In this document: piece after piece, positions 51,928 to 61,571 of the stretch
Numbering within the stretch: the first letter of the stretch is position 1
How the letters are laid out: every line of letters starts with the position of its first letter
The notes under the pieces: generated by a model
The model's database searches: none
Told to the model about the DNA's origin: nothing
What the model saw: only the letters and a program-made list of their open reading frames with translations
NCBI RefSeq assembly: GCF_015732185.1
Contig: NZ_WIQM01000008.1
Coordinates: forward strand, 62,001-126,000
Direction of reading: 5' to 3'
Length of the DNA stretch: 64,000 nucleotides
Origin: Pectinatus haikarae
Lineage (GTDB): Bacteria; Bacillota; Negativicutes; Selenomonadales; Selenomonadaceae
Position numbers and translations under genes: made by a program

Positions 51928-54642
51928 ATGAATCGTATAGATAAAATACTCTCATATTTTCATGAACACAATATAAATGTTCCGGCAAAGGGAATCAATA
52001 CAAATGATGTGGCAGCTATATTCGATATCCATCGTTCTGATGCTTCCGCCGAATTAAACACTCTGATCAAACAAGGTTTATTGCTAAAATGCGGTTCTCG
52101 TCCTGTGCTGTATTATTTATCCAGTGATAATAATGTTGAAAATTTTTCCGGGTTTTCCAATATAATAGGCAGTAATGGCAGTATAAAAGCTCAAATAGAT
52201 CTGGCTAAAGCGGCTATTTTATATCCTCCGCATGGCCTTCATACTCTTATTTGCGGCGCCAGCGGTGTAGGAAAGTCGCTTTTGGCAGAGTCTATGGCCG
52301 CTTATGCCAATGAAAGATGGCCCGGCAATGTCCCATTTGTAACATTTTCATGTGCCGATTATGCTGATAATGCCCAACTTCTTTTAACACAGTTATTCGG
52401 TTATATAAAGGGAGCATTTACCGGTGCTTCCGAAGAACACGAAGGAGTTGTAGACAGAGCACAAGGCGGCATTTTATTTCTTGACGAAATACATCGTTTG
52501 CCGCCTACCGGACAGGAATTGTTGTTCATATTGATTGACAAAGGTTTTTATCGGCGGCTGGGTGAAACAAAAGCAGAGCATAAAGCCAATATCATGCTTA
52601 TAGGCGCGACTTCGGAGGATATAAACAGCTCTCTCCTGCTGACATTCAAACGGCGTATCCCGGTGCAGATAAATCTGCCGACTATTAATGAACGGTCCAT
52701 CCATGAAAGAATAAAACTTATTCTGCATTTTTTAAATCAAGAAGCTGTCCGGCTCAGCATGCCCATCCAAATTGAAGGAAAAGTCATCGAACTTTTCGCA
52801 AAATATAATTGTCCTGCTAATATAGGCGAACTTAAAAATGATATTTTACTCTGCTGTGCCAAAAGTTATCTATCGGCTCAAGCTCATAGTAAAAATCAAT
52901 TAGCACTCAACACAGATGCTCTGCCCAGCCGAATATTCACTTACGTGAAACATCAAACCATATTGGATGATACGGTTAACCAGATTTTTTCAAGCGGTCT
53001 ATTGATCAAACCTGAAAGGGAATCATCCCTTATTGCGGACAATAACTATGGTATTGATCTTTATAAATATATTGACAGAAAAATTGATAATTACCGACAA
53101 TTAAAAATGTCCGATGAAGATATAAATATACAAACAGCAAAAGATCTCGAACAATATTTTTCGGTTGTCATGAAAGGTTTAAAAAAAGAAGCCGCCAGTG
53201 ATATTCCGGCAAGTATCATTGATAAGCATATTTGGCATACTGCCAGTGAACTTCTTGAAAATGCGGCTTCTGTACTTCACAGAACGTACAATCGCAATAT
53301 ATTGGTGACATTAGCATGGCATTTACAACAATTCAGAGAACGTGTTGCCTCCGGCAGAAGAGTTTATAATACCAACCTGGAAAAAATCCGCAATGACCAC
53401 AAACAAGAGTTTTCTTTTATATCCGGTAAAGTCAATTTTATATCCCGGCAGCTGGAAGTCAGTGTCTCTCTTGATGAACTGGGTTTTTTGGCAATGTTCT
53501 TCACACATGACAGCAGTGAAGCGCGATCGACCCATATTGGTATTTTAGTCGCAGCGCACGGCAGAGCCACAGCCCAAAATTTAGCTGAGGTAACAAATAA
53601 TCTGCTGGGAACAGACGAGATCAATTATTATAATATTCCTCTTAACCAGAATAATACTAAAACTATAGATGATTTGTGTTCATTTATAAAAAAAATCAAC
53701 AGCGGCAAGGGTGTATTACTTTTGGTGGATATGGGATTCCTGGTTACTATGGAAAAAACACTTTTCACCGAAACGGGTATACATGTAAAAATTATTCCCA
53801 ATGTCACCACAGCATTGGTCCTTGAAGCCGGCAGACAAATATTGACAAAGGATCTATCTTTAGAAACGGCTGAAAAATATATTTACGCTGCTTACGACGA
53901 ATATGTCTTAACGATGCGCAATAAACCATCCGAATCTTCCGGCGCCAAAAACGAACCTATTGCATCGACAAAAAAAACTATTCTGATCATCTGCATGAGC
54001 GGCTACGGCGTTGCTGAAAAAATAAAAGATATTCTTATAGAAAACATACCGGAAGTGCATAAGATGAACATTCTCACTGCCGGTATCAATGATGATATAG
54101 AAAAAATATACTCCAGGGAAAAAAATTCTCTATGTATCGTTATCGGCAGCGCCGATCCTCATATTCCTATAGTTCCATTCATTAATATAGGCGATCTTTT
54201 TTTACCTGAGGGATTGTCAAAAGTCCGGAAGATACTGTCTGACAAACAGGCTGCCGGTACACGCCTGTTATCCAAGCAATATAAAGAACTGTACCAAATA
54301 TTACGCGAGCAGATAAATAAATTTGCTGCATCCCTTCCCCCCGAAAAAGTAGCTGACTGCTGTGAAAAAATAGTCGAGAAAATAGCTGCCCACTTTTTTG
54401 TTCAGCAAATTGCCCAGGACTCAATAGTCAGAATCTATCTTCATTTGGCATGTATGTTTGACCGCGTGAACTCAAACCAGGCACTCAAAGAACCGGATTG
54501 GGGGGCAGAGTTAAAAATTTCCAGACAAAATGATTTTTCTTTTCTTGAAAAACTTATCAATGCGCACACCAAAAATCTGCTGCTGATCGTTCCGTCCGGA
54601 GAGATATATTATTTTTTGAACAGCTTGCCGGCCAGTAATTAA
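51928..54642 (+). CDS. LevR-like sigma-54 activator with PTS regulation domains
   Basis: This 904-residue activator has an N-terminal winged helix (ANDVAAIFDIHRSDASAEL region, ~1-65). A sigma-54 AAA+ domain follows, with Walker A at about 109-117 (CGASGVGKS), GAFTGA at 163-168, and Walker B at about 181-188 (GILFLDEI). After it come a PRD (IWHTASELLENAAS, LAWHLQQFRERV), an EIIA-Man-like domain with phospho-His in VAAHGRATA, an EIIB-like part with Cys in IICMSGYGVAEK, and a final PRD-like segment (IYLHLACMFDRV). This is the LevR layout. It sits behind the PTS operon and should activate its sigma-54 promoter under phosphorylation control. An extended -10 (TGCTATAAT) lies ~60 nt before it. Confidence 0.9.
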   Translation: MNRIDKILSYFHEHNINVPAKGINTNDVAAIFDIHRSDASAELNTLIKQGLLLKCGSRPVLYYLSSDNNVENFSGFSNIIGSNGSIKAQIDLAKAAILYPPHGLHTLICGASGVGKSLLAESMAAYANERWPGNVPFVTFSCADYADNAQLLLTQLFGYIKGAFTGASEEHEGVVDRAQGGILFLDEIHRLPPTGQELLFILIDKGFYRRLGETKAEHKANIMLIGATSEDINSSLLLTFKRRIPVQINLPTINERSIHERIKLILHFLNQEAVRLSMPIQIEGKVIELFAKYNCPANIGELKNDILLCCAKSYLSAQAHSKNQLALNTDALPSRIFTYVKHQTILDDTVNQIFSSGLLIKPERESSLIADNNYGIDLYKYIDRKIDNYRQLKMSDEDINIQTAKDLEQYFSVVMKGLKKEAASDIPASIIDKHIWHTASELLENAASVLHRTYNRNILVTLAWHLQQFRERVASGRRVYNTNLEKIRNDHKQEFSFISGKVNFISRQLEVSVSLDELGFLAMFFTHDSSEARSTHIGILVAAHGRATAQNLAEVTNNLLGTDEINYYNIPLNQNNTKTIDDLCSFIKKINSGKGVLLLVDMGFLVTMEKTLFTETGIHVKIIPNVTTALVLEAGRQILTKDLSLETAEKYIYAAYDEYVLTMRNKPSESSGAKNEPIASTKKTILIICMSGYGVAEKIKDILIENIPEVHKMNILTAGINDDIEKIYSREKNSLCIVIGSADPHIPIVPFINIGDLFLPEGLSKVRKILSDKQAAGTRLLSKQYKELYQILREQINKFAASLPPEKVADCCEKIVEKIAAHFFVQQIAQDSIVRIYLHLACMFDRVNSNQALKEPDWGAELKISRQNDFSFLEKLINAHTKNLLLIVPSGEIYYFLNSLPASN

Positions 54643-54680
54643 AAATACGAGACGGCACTTTTCTGCCATCTCGTATTTTT
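54641..54680. terminator. Two-way terminator between levR-like and galM genes
   Basis: A stem AAAATACGAGA(C)GGCA pairs with TGCC(A)TCTCGTATTTT, with A and T runs on either side. Confidence 0.75.
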
Positions 54681-54693
54681 ATGCAGTATTATT

Positions 54694-55740
54694 TTATTTT
54701 GCGTCAAAATGGTAAGCTGTTGTTGATTTATAAATATTCCCCGCCCTCAATACCGGAGTGACAAAGGATGGAATATTGACCGCATTGGGAAAATACTGGC
54801 TTTCAAAGCAGTATCCTGAACGTTTTTCCATTGGTGTGTTCTTCTTTCCCTTTACCGCCAGATCAAGGTAGTTGCCGGTATAAAATTGAAATCCCGGCAG
54901 CGTAGTATACACGGTCATGCTTATATTTGTTTTATTACTGTGTGTTCTGGCAATTTTTTTCAAATTACCATTATATTCAGGTACTACAAAATTATGATCA
55001 TAGCCTCCTGCTTCCCTGATAGTTTCAAAATCCGCATCCCAGCCATTTTTAATAGGTCTGGCCTCATGCAGATCAAATGGTGTTCCCTTCACCGGTAAAA
55101 TTTCACCGTGCGGTATTGAGTCCTTGTCGGCAGCAGTATACTCATCGGCAAACAGCTGTACTGTCTGTTCCCCAACATTGCCGCTGTCGTATCCTGAAAG
55201 GTTAAAATAGCTGTGATTAGTAGGATTGCAGAGAGTATCTTTTGTAGTATGTGCCTTATAATCCAATATCAATGTATTGCATTCGGTCAGCTTATAGCTT
55301 ACATATATAGAAAGTTCTCCGGGATATCCTTCTTCTTTATCCGCACTTACATAGGAGAGCCTTATTTTATTGTTGTCCGCTGATTCGACTGTCCAGATTT
55401 TTTTATCAAACCCAACCTTACCGCCATGCAGATGATTTTTTCCGTTATTCAGATAAAGGTTGTACTCTTTCCCTTCTAAAATAAATCTGCCCTTTTCTAT
55501 ACGATTCCCTACTCTGCCTATAAGCGACCCTATATATGTATCCTGTCCTTCATAGCCGGAAACATTATCATACCCCAAAACGACATCTATTTTACCGTTT
55601 TCTGTCGGTACAAGTATTTTTTGTACGGCTCCGCCAAAAGTCGATACAGCGACCTGCATTCCGTTTTTATTCGTTATCGTATACAGTTCAGCTGCCTTAC
55701 CATCACTTGTCTGCCCGAATGAACATTTTTCAATAGTCAT
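54694..55740 (-). CDS. galM: Aldose 1-epimerase (galactose mutarotase)
   Basis: GalM interconverts the alpha and beta forms of aldoses such as galactose. The product has 348 residues with STFGGAVQKILVP, GRVGNRIEKGRF, the catalytic His in NHLHGGKVGFDKKIW and TNHSYFNLSG, and the Glu/Asp region EAGGYDHNFV. It stands alone on the minus strand between two hairpins. Its role relative to the neighbouring PTS operon is unclear. Confidence 0.93.
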   Translation of the reverse strand: MTIEKCSFGQTSDGKAAELYTITNKNGMQVAVSTFGGAVQKILVPTENGKIDVVLGYDNVSGYEGQDTYIGSLIGRVGNRIEKGRFILEGKEYNLYLNNGKNHLHGGKVGFDKKIWTVESADNNKIRLSYVSADKEEGYPGELSIYVSYKLTECNTLILDYKAHTTKDTLCNPTNHSYFNLSGYDSGNVGEQTVQLFADEYTAADKDSIPHGEILPVKGTPFDLHEARPIKNGWDADFETIREAGGYDHNFVVPEYNGNLKKIARTHSNKTNISMTVYTTLPGFQFYTGNYLDLAVKGKKNTPMEKRSGYCFESQYFPNAVNIPSFVTPVLRAGNIYKSTTAYHFDAK

Positions 55741-55930
55741 TTTTCCGCCCCCATATATTTTTTGTAAACCTTTTCTTTAATAAAGAAAGCATACCACTTT
55801 TTTCTAAATTATGTCAATTCAATCTTTTCACTAAAACCTTTTTCATTATCTTTTATATCCTTTTTGCTTCATTCCTTAATATCAAGTGTGAACCTCCTTG
55901 ATGTCAAGGAACTAAGCAAAAATAATCATC

Positions 55931-57013
55931 TCATTCCAATATCTGTTCAAGCGCATCCAGAAGAATATCATTTTCTTCACGCGTTTTTACGGCAATACGG
56001 ATAAAATCATCGGATAATCCCGGATAATTGGCACAATCTCTTATAAGGATATTTTTCTCCAGCATTTTCCCGCAAAACTGCGCCGAAGTCATTTTCGTAT
56101 CATGTATGTTGATAAGAATATAATTTACCGACGGTTTATAAATCTTCAGTTTTTTCATCTGACTCAGTTCATCATATAAATAATTTATTTCACTGCGGAC
56201 ATAGCTGCGGCTGCGGCGCTGATACGTTTTATCCAGCAGTGCGGCGATACCGGCACTCTGCGCCAGACAATTGACATTCCACGGATCTTTGCTCAAATGC
56301 ATTCTTCTTATTACTTCCTTATCAGGACATGCCGCAAATCCCAGACGCAGTCCCGGCAGAGCAAAAAATTTTGTCAATGAGTGAAGAATTAACAGATTGT
56401 GGCATGTTTTTAAAAGAGGTTTTGCCGAAAATTCCTCTTTATTGCCGATAAAATCCACAAAGGATTCGTCTATGACGACGAAGCAGCTGTTTGCTTCCGC
56501 GTGTTCCACAATAAGTGTCAGGTCCTGTACAGTAAAAAGGGTTCCGGTAGGATTGTTCGGATTGCAAAGGAATAAAAGATTTTTATCCTTCATTGCAACG
56601 ATCAGCTTTTGCAGCTGCGGTTCAAAGTTATCACTTTCTTTTAGGAAAAAATATTGAACATTGGCATTGACACTCTTTGCCGCTCTTTCATACTCACTGA
56701 AAGTCGGCGCAGGCAGCAATACATTTTTCGGCTCAAGAACGCGGCATAATATATACAGCAGCTCAACTGCGCCGTTTCCCATTATTATGCTTTCCGGATC
56801 AACATCATACAGCTGCCCTATTTTCTCTTTCAATAAAAACATATCAACATCAGGATAATGAATTATGTTTTCTATATTTTCTTCTACAGCCTGTCTTACC
56901 ATTTTTCCGAGTCCCAGAGGATTGATATTGGCACTGAAATCAACCAGCTGCTGTTTTCCTGTTGTCGCACTGATCGCATGAACAGCCCCGCCGTGTTCAA
57001 ATTGGTCTGGCAT
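55931..57013 (-). CDS. cobD: L-threonine-O-3-phosphate decarboxylase (CobD)
   Basis: This is a PLP enzyme of the aminotransferase I fold that makes (R)-1-amino-2-propanol phosphate for the cobalamin lower loop. The N-terminus FEHGGAVHAISAT with VDFSANINPLG is the CobD signature. LCNPNNPTGTL, VIDESFVDF and the PLP Lys in HSLTKFFALPGLRLGF follow. HisC is a near relative, but the pairing with the threonine kinase gene just upstream (46 nt) supports CobD. Confidence 0.9.
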   Translation of the reverse strand: MPDQFEHGGAVHAISATTGKQQLVDFSANINPLGLGKMVRQAVEENIENIIHYPDVDMFLLKEKIGQLYDVDPESIIMGNGAVELLYILCRVLEPKNVLLPAPTFSEYERAAKSVNANVQYFFLKESDNFEPQLQKLIVAMKDKNLLFLCNPNNPTGTLFTVQDLTLIVEHAEANSCFVVIDESFVDFIGNKEEFSAKPLLKTCHNLLILHSLTKFFALPGLRLGFAACPDKEVIRRMHLSKDPWNVNCLAQSAGIAALLDKTYQRRSRSYVRSEINYLYDELSQMKKLKIYKPSVNYILINIHDTKMTSAQFCGKMLEKNILIRDCANYPGLSDDFIRIAVKTREENDILLDALEQILE

Positions 57014-57058
57014 ATACGCTGCGCTCCCTTCTATATTGCCTGTACAGTTAAAAATTCG

Positions 57059-57952
57059 TCAAATCGAATTTATTCTTTTTCCCCCGCCGTAAAAAAAACC
57101 GCCGGACACGAGTTCCGTAGAAAATAAATACGTTGTGTACGGACATCGTTTCCTGATTGCCTCCACACAGCCGCGCATCACTTCTGCATTCTCCCGTTCA
57201 GTAAATATAGCTCCGATCAAAGTACCGCTATGTGCTATATTGATCCCCGTTCCCTTATATTTTTTTACGATTTCAATTACATCGGCCAGATCTTCCTTAT
57301 ACAGAATATGCTGATTGGCAATGGCACTTATTGTCGTACCCGCCCCCAGCGCCTCTGCATCTTTATATTTTATGCCATACGCGACAAGCTCGAATGCTTT
57401 TTTTACCTGCTTTTCTTTTTCTTCGTTGAGCTGAGGCAATTCACCACGCTGGTTGAAGACAACGGTATCGACTTTTCCGCCGCAATCAAATACCAATATC
57501 TTTACAGGCGGCGGTTCCCCCAGATACTCCAATATATCGCCCGTTAGGTGATTGAACTTTACTATTCCTCTGCAAAACACGCCGTCAGTCGGTTCTATTT
57601 CTGCCGCCAGCTTTGCGATCTGCGCTTCTGTAGGATTTTTCCCTTGTAAAAGGGCTGCCGCCTTGCAAACAGCTGCTATATCGGCACTGCTGGAGGACAT
57701 CCCCTTGCTTCTCAACAATTGGGAAGTAAGTCTGACGGCGATCTCCGCTTTATCAAGTGCAAATCTCTTGCATACCATATTAAGCGCATGTGCGGCTTTT
57801 TCCTTCAAAGCAATTTTTTCATTATGCTCTTTAACAGACGCAGCCGCTGTTGACCACATGTTGATTGGACAGGTAACGAGAAAAGGAATACCATCTGCCA
57901 CACCCTGCACCAATTCCCCGCATGCTCCTGGCACCTTTACCGATACCGTCAA
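57059..57952 (-). CDS. pduX: L-threonine kinase, PduX-type GHMP kinase
   Basis: This GHMP-family kinase has 297 residues. It opens with VKVPGACGELVQGVADGIPF (the PduX-type PGxCGELVQG) and has the ATP loop LLRSKGMSSSSADIAA and a C-terminal AHSGTLIGAIF. PduX phosphorylates L-threonine, giving the substrate of CobD, whose gene follows directly. The pair builds the aminopropanol linker of cobalamin. It lies 32 nt after rfbC on the same strand, so it may share a transcript with surface-sugar genes. Confidence 0.88.
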   Translation of the reverse strand: MTVSVKVPGACGELVQGVADGIPFLVTCPINMWSTAAASVKEHNEKIALKEKAAHALNMVCKRFALDKAEIAVRLTSQLLRSKGMSSSSADIAAVCKAAALLQGKNPTEAQIAKLAAEIEPTDGVFCRGIVKFNHLTGDILEYLGEPPPVKILVFDCGGKVDTVVFNQRGELPQLNEEKEKQVKKAFELVAYGIKYKDAEALGAGTTISAIANQHILYKEDLADVIEIVKKYKGTGINIAHSGTLIGAIFTERENAEVMRGCVEAIRKRCPYTTYLFSTELVSGGFFYGGGKRINSI

Positions 57953-57984
57953 GCTCTCTCCCCCTGTCTTTTCCCTGTCAGGAT

Positions 57985-58554
57985 TTAGTACTGTCCATAA
58001 ATGAACGGTGTTTCAAAATCCTTAAAGCACGGTGCCGTCTTATCTTTTGCGGAAAATGTATATTCGCCGTTATTCCAGTTTTCCCATGTAATGCCGATAT
58101 CGGGGTCATCATAAATGATGCTCCCTTCTGTTTCGGGCGCATAGTAATTATCCGCCTTATACTGTACTTCCACATCATTGCTGATCGTCACGAATCCATG
58201 GGCAAAACCACGCGGTACATAAAGCTGACGTTTATTTTCCGCTGACAGCTCCACAGCGATCCACTTTTTATATGTAGGCGATCCTTTACGTATGTCGACT
58301 GCAATATCCATCATTGCGCCGCTTGTACAGCGTACAAGTTTTGCCTGTGTCATTGGCGGATTTTGAAAATGCAGTCCCCTGAGCGTGCCTTTCGGTGCTG
58401 AATATGATTGATTATCCTGCACAAACTGAGCTTTTATGCCATATTTTTCCAAAACACGATAGGAATATGTTTCCATGAACCAGCCTCGATTATCGCCAAA
58501 AACTTTCGGTTCTATCAAATAAACATCTTTTAACTTCGTCTCTGTTACATTCAT
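57985..58554 (-). CDS. rfbC: dTDP-4-dehydrorhamnose 3,5-epimerase
   Basis: RfbC (RmlC) epimerises the 4-keto-6-deoxy intermediate made by RfbB. This cupin of 189 residues has VYLIEPKVFGDNRGWFMETY at the start, FVQDNQSYSAPKGTLRGLHF with the catalytic His, and LYVPRGFAHGF. It lies between ugd and pduX on the same strand and serves dTDP-rhamnose synthesis together with rfbB at 38597. Confidence 0.94.
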   Translation of the reverse strand: MNVTETKLKDVYLIEPKVFGDNRGWFMETYSYRVLEKYGIKAQFVQDNQSYSAPKGTLRGLHFQNPPMTQAKLVRCTSGAMMDIAVDIRKGSPTYKKWIAVELSAENKRQLYVPRGFAHGFVTISNDVEVQYKADNYYAPETEGSIIYDDPDIGITWENWNNGEYTFSAKDKTAPCFKDFETPFIYGQY

Positions 58555-58615
58555 TTTTTCTAAGCTCCCTTTTCAAATCAGCGCCTATGCTGCAAAACAA
58601 CGCTGCAGACATATT

Positions 58616-59938
58616 TTATCTGACACCCATCTGTACATATGATAATCCAAATTTTTCAAGTGTTTTCACTTTATACTGGTTACGCCCATCGAAGATATAT
58701 TTTCCCTTCAGTCTGTTCTTGATTTCCATAAAATCCGGACTTTGAAATTCCTTCCATTCCGTTACCAAAACGAGTGCATCAGCTCCGTCCAAAGCATCAT
58801 ACTTATTGTCCGTATATGTAACAGCGATATCCTTAAGGTAAAATTCGCGCGCCATACCTGCTGCCTTAGGATCATATACTTTCACTTCAGCTCCGCGGGA
58901 AACCAGTTCGCGTATGAGAGATATAGACGGCGCTTCCCTCATATCATCCGTTCCCGGTTTAAAAGCCAGCCCCCATACGGCAAAAACCTTGCCTCTCAAA
59001 TCATCGCCAAATATATTAACTACTTTTCTGCCAAGGACTTTCTTTTGATTTGCATTGACCTTCTCAACCGACTGCAAAAGTTCGGCTTCATAACCATATT
59101 CACTGCTTGTTTTGATCAAAGCCTGCACATCTTTTGGAAAACAGCTTCCGCCATAGCCGCATCCCGGATTTATAAAACTATACCCTATGCGCCGGTCGCT
59201 CCCTATGCCGTGACGCACTTTATTTACGTCGGCGCCGACACGTTCAGCAATATTGGCCACTTCATTTATAAAGGATATTTTTGTCGCCAGCATTGCATTG
59301 GCCGCATATTTTGTAAGCTCGGCGCTCTTCACATCCATGATTATAAAAACCTCTCTGGAGCGTATGAACGGTTCATAAAGTTCCTTCATCACTTCGATTG
59401 ATGCCGGATTTTCCGATCCGATTATCACTCTGTCCGGTGTCATAAAATCGGCACAGGCATTTCCTTCCTTTAAAAATTCAGGATTTGATATTATATCAAA
59501 TTTAAGCTCACTGTTCCGTTTTTTCAATTCTTCGGCGATAGCGCTTCTGACTCTTTCTCCCGTTCCTACCGGTACCGTCGATTTATCTACCACGTACATA
59601 TCATGCACCATATTTCTGCCTATATCGCGCGCGGCTGCCAACACATAGCGAAGATCTGCGCTGCCGTCCTCACCCATTGGTGTCCCGACCGCAATAAAAC
59701 AGACATTTGCTTTTTTCAGAGCTTCCCCTATATCAGTAGTAAACGCCAAATTTCCCCGTGCATGGTTATTTTTCACCATATCAGCAAGACCCGGTTCATA
59801 AATAGGAATATTGCCATTGCGCAGCTCATTTATTTTCTTTTCATTAACGTCCACACAAATAACATCATTACCGGTTTCTGCAAAGCACGTTCCCGTGACA
59901 AGTCCCACATATCCCGTGCCGATCATTGCTATTTTCAA
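58616..59938 (-). CDS. ugd: UDP-glucose 6-dehydrogenase
   Basis: Ugd oxidises UDP-glucose to UDP-glucuronate for surface polysaccharides. It starts LKIAMIGTGYVGLVTGTCFA (NAD site) and has AVGTPMGEDGSADL, TVPVGTGERVR, the catalytic Cys in GCGYGGSCFPKDVQAL and GLAFKPGTDDMREAPS. I chose TTG at 59938 because GGGGAGAAG lies just upstream; the frame is open to 60004 but the family begins at this residue. rfbC follows after 61 nt. Confidence 0.94.
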   Translation of the reverse strand: MKIAMIGTGYVGLVTGTCFAETGNDVICVDVNEKKINELRNGNIPIYEPGLADMVKNNHARGNLAFTTDIGEALKKANVCFIAVGTPMGEDGSADLRYVLAAARDIGRNMVHDMYVVDKSTVPVGTGERVRSAIAEELKKRNSELKFDIISNPEFLKEGNACADFMTPDRVIIGSENPASIEVMKELYEPFIRSREVFIIMDVKSAELTKYAANAMLATKISFINEVANIAERVGADVNKVRHGIGSDRRIGYSFINPGCGYGGSCFPKDVQALIKTSSEYGYEAELLQSVEKVNANQKKVLGRKVVNIFGDDLRGKVFAVWGLAFKPGTDDMREAPSISLIRELVSRGAEVKVYDPKAAGMAREFYLKDIAVTYTDNKYDALDGADALVLVTEWKEFQSPDFMEIKNRLKGKYIFDGRNQYKVKTLEKFGLSYVQMGVR

Positions 59939-60462
59939 AATAATCTTCTCCCCAAAACGATCCCTTTTCTCTTTTTGCAGCAGTTTCTCTATATTGTTAC
60001 GCAAATAACAAACTATTCATGCTGATCCCATCGTCGGAATATATAAACCGCATACATAATCATTTAATCTATATTTTCCTATATTTATAGGAATTTTACA
60101 AGTGCTTTGATGAAATACGTAAATATCACAAAAAATGCAGCAAAAAATTTCATTCATAATAATTCGCAGAGGGCACTTTTCCAGTAATCTCTTTAAAAAT
60201 ATGTCAGCAAAAATATTGGTATTTTTATCTAAGAAAAATTACTCGGCAAAGTAAACTATTTATTCATGTACTGACTTCATAATAATTTTTTTAATTTTAC
60301 ACACAAGATTTGAGCAACATTTCTTTATTCCCCATACAAAAGACACGTAAACTTTGATATAATTAAAAGCATAATTCCAGTAAGAAGGGATAAAATATAT
60401 TTTTAGCCTATCCCTGTCAGATTATAATATGCTAAAAAATTTATACTGTTTGGAGAGAATTG
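59939..60462. other. Divergent non-coding region
   Basis: About 520 nt of mostly AT-rich sequence lies between ugd (minus) and the TSCPD gene (plus). GATATAATT near 60354-60362 could be a -10 for the plus gene, without a clear -35. No coding region or RNA gene is apparent. Confidence 0.5.
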
Positions 60463-60720
60463 ATGAACACTTACACATACAAAACAGCTGGCACATGTTC
60501 CAGCCAGATAAATATTGAGCTGGATGGCTCAATTATCAAAAATATTTCTTTTATCGGCGGATGCAATGGCAATTTGCAGGGCATCTCCAGTATTACCCGC
60601 GGCATGGATGCCAATGATGTGATTGCTCGTTTCGACGGCATAAAATGCGGGCCGCGCACTACTTCATGCCCTGATCAGCTTTCAAGAGCACTTAAAGCAG
60701 CTCTATCAGCAAAACATTAA
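60463..60720 (+). CDS. TSCPD-domain protein (TIGR03905-like)
   Basis: This 85-residue protein consists of a single TSCPD domain, a small domain also found at the C-terminus of some ribonucleotide reductases. Conserved segments are AGTCSSQINIELDG, FIGGCNGNLQGI and IKCGPRTTSCPDQL, with four cysteines that could bind metal. ATG 60463 follows TGGAGAGA. The biochemical role of such stand-alone proteins is not established. Confidence 0.85.
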   Translation: MNTYTYKTAGTCSSQINIELDGSIIKNISFIGGCNGNLQGISSITRGMDANDVIARFDGIKCGPRTTSCPDQLSRALKAALSAKH

Positions 60721-60752
60721 AAAACTGTGCCTGTCTATATTTTTGGAAGGAA

Positions 60753-61535
60753 GTGAGTATTATTTTATTTGATTGCCACTCTCACACAAAATTTTCGGCT
60801 GATTCCGATATGAAAATCGAAGATGCGCTGAAAATCGCTCAAGCTATGGGTTTAGGTCTTATCACGACGGAGCATATTGATTTTGACTTCCCCGGTGATG
60901 ATTTATATGAATTCGATGCGGCTGATTACTTTGCCCTTTACCGAAAATACCGTGAAACAAATCATTTTCTGCTCGGAGTCGAAATAGGAATGCAAGCGCA
61001 GACAGCTTTGCAAAGCGGTGAATTTATAAAAAAATCTCCTTTCGATATGGTCATAGTATCACAGCATATCATAGAAGGCTGCGACATATATTTTCCCGAA
61101 TATTATCAGGGAAAATGTAAAAATGAAGCCTACGGCATATATCTGCAAACTATTGCGGATATGCTGACGGCACATCCTTTTGGTGATGTTTTAGGGCATA
61201 TTGACTATATATGCCGCAAGGCACCTTATGAAGATAAACAGCTGCGTTATGATGAGTTTCCGTCTCACATAGACAAAATATGGCAGACGGCATTGTCCAA
61301 TGATATAATACCGGAAGTTAATACCAGACGCTTTGCCGACAAAGAAGCTGTCTCTTCCCTCACATCTATTTATACACGTTACCATAATATGGGCGGACGT
61401 TATGCAACGATTGGCTCTGATGCCCATACTGCAGATGCAGTCGGTTATAAACTGGAAGAAGCTTCATGTTTCTTAAAAAACTGCGGCCTTATTCCTGTGT
61501 ATTTTAAAAACCGACAGCCGGTTTTTATGCTATAA
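60753..61535 (+). CDS. PHP-domain phosphoesterase, histidinol phosphatase-like
   Basis: This 260-residue PHP metal-dependent phosphoesterase has the expected metal ligands: DCHSHTKFSAD, ITTEHIDFD, GVEIGMQ, SQHII, VLGHIDYICR and GSDAHTADAVG. It resembles the HisK/HisJ family of histidinol phosphatases, though no his genes are nearby, so the substrate is open. The start is GTG at 60753 after GGAAGGAA. It is 32 nt after the TSCPD gene. Confidence 0.85.
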   Translation: MSIILFDCHSHTKFSADSDMKIEDALKIAQAMGLGLITTEHIDFDFPGDDLYEFDAADYFALYRKYRETNHFLLGVEIGMQAQTALQSGEFIKKSPFDMVIVSQHIIEGCDIYFPEYYQGKCKNEAYGIYLQTIADMLTAHPFGDVLGHIDYICRKAPYEDKQLRYDEFPSHIDKIWQTALSNDIIPEVNTRRFADKEAVSSLTSIYTRYHNMGGRYATIGSDAHTADAVGYKLEEASCFLKNCGLIPVYFKNRQPVFML

Positions 61536-61571
61536 ACATAAATTTTGCCCGATTCCGAAAGGGGATTCCGT

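Noticed and set aside
55873-55910. Terminator after cobD
   Set aside because: An imperfect inverted repeat (TTCCTTAATATCAA with TTGATGTCAAGGAA) is present, but no T run follows on the minus strand, so I did not list it as a terminator.
59939-60462. Cobalamin or other riboswitch
   Set aside because: I looked for a conserved B12-box-like segment or a clear multi-stem fold before ugd/pduX and found none.
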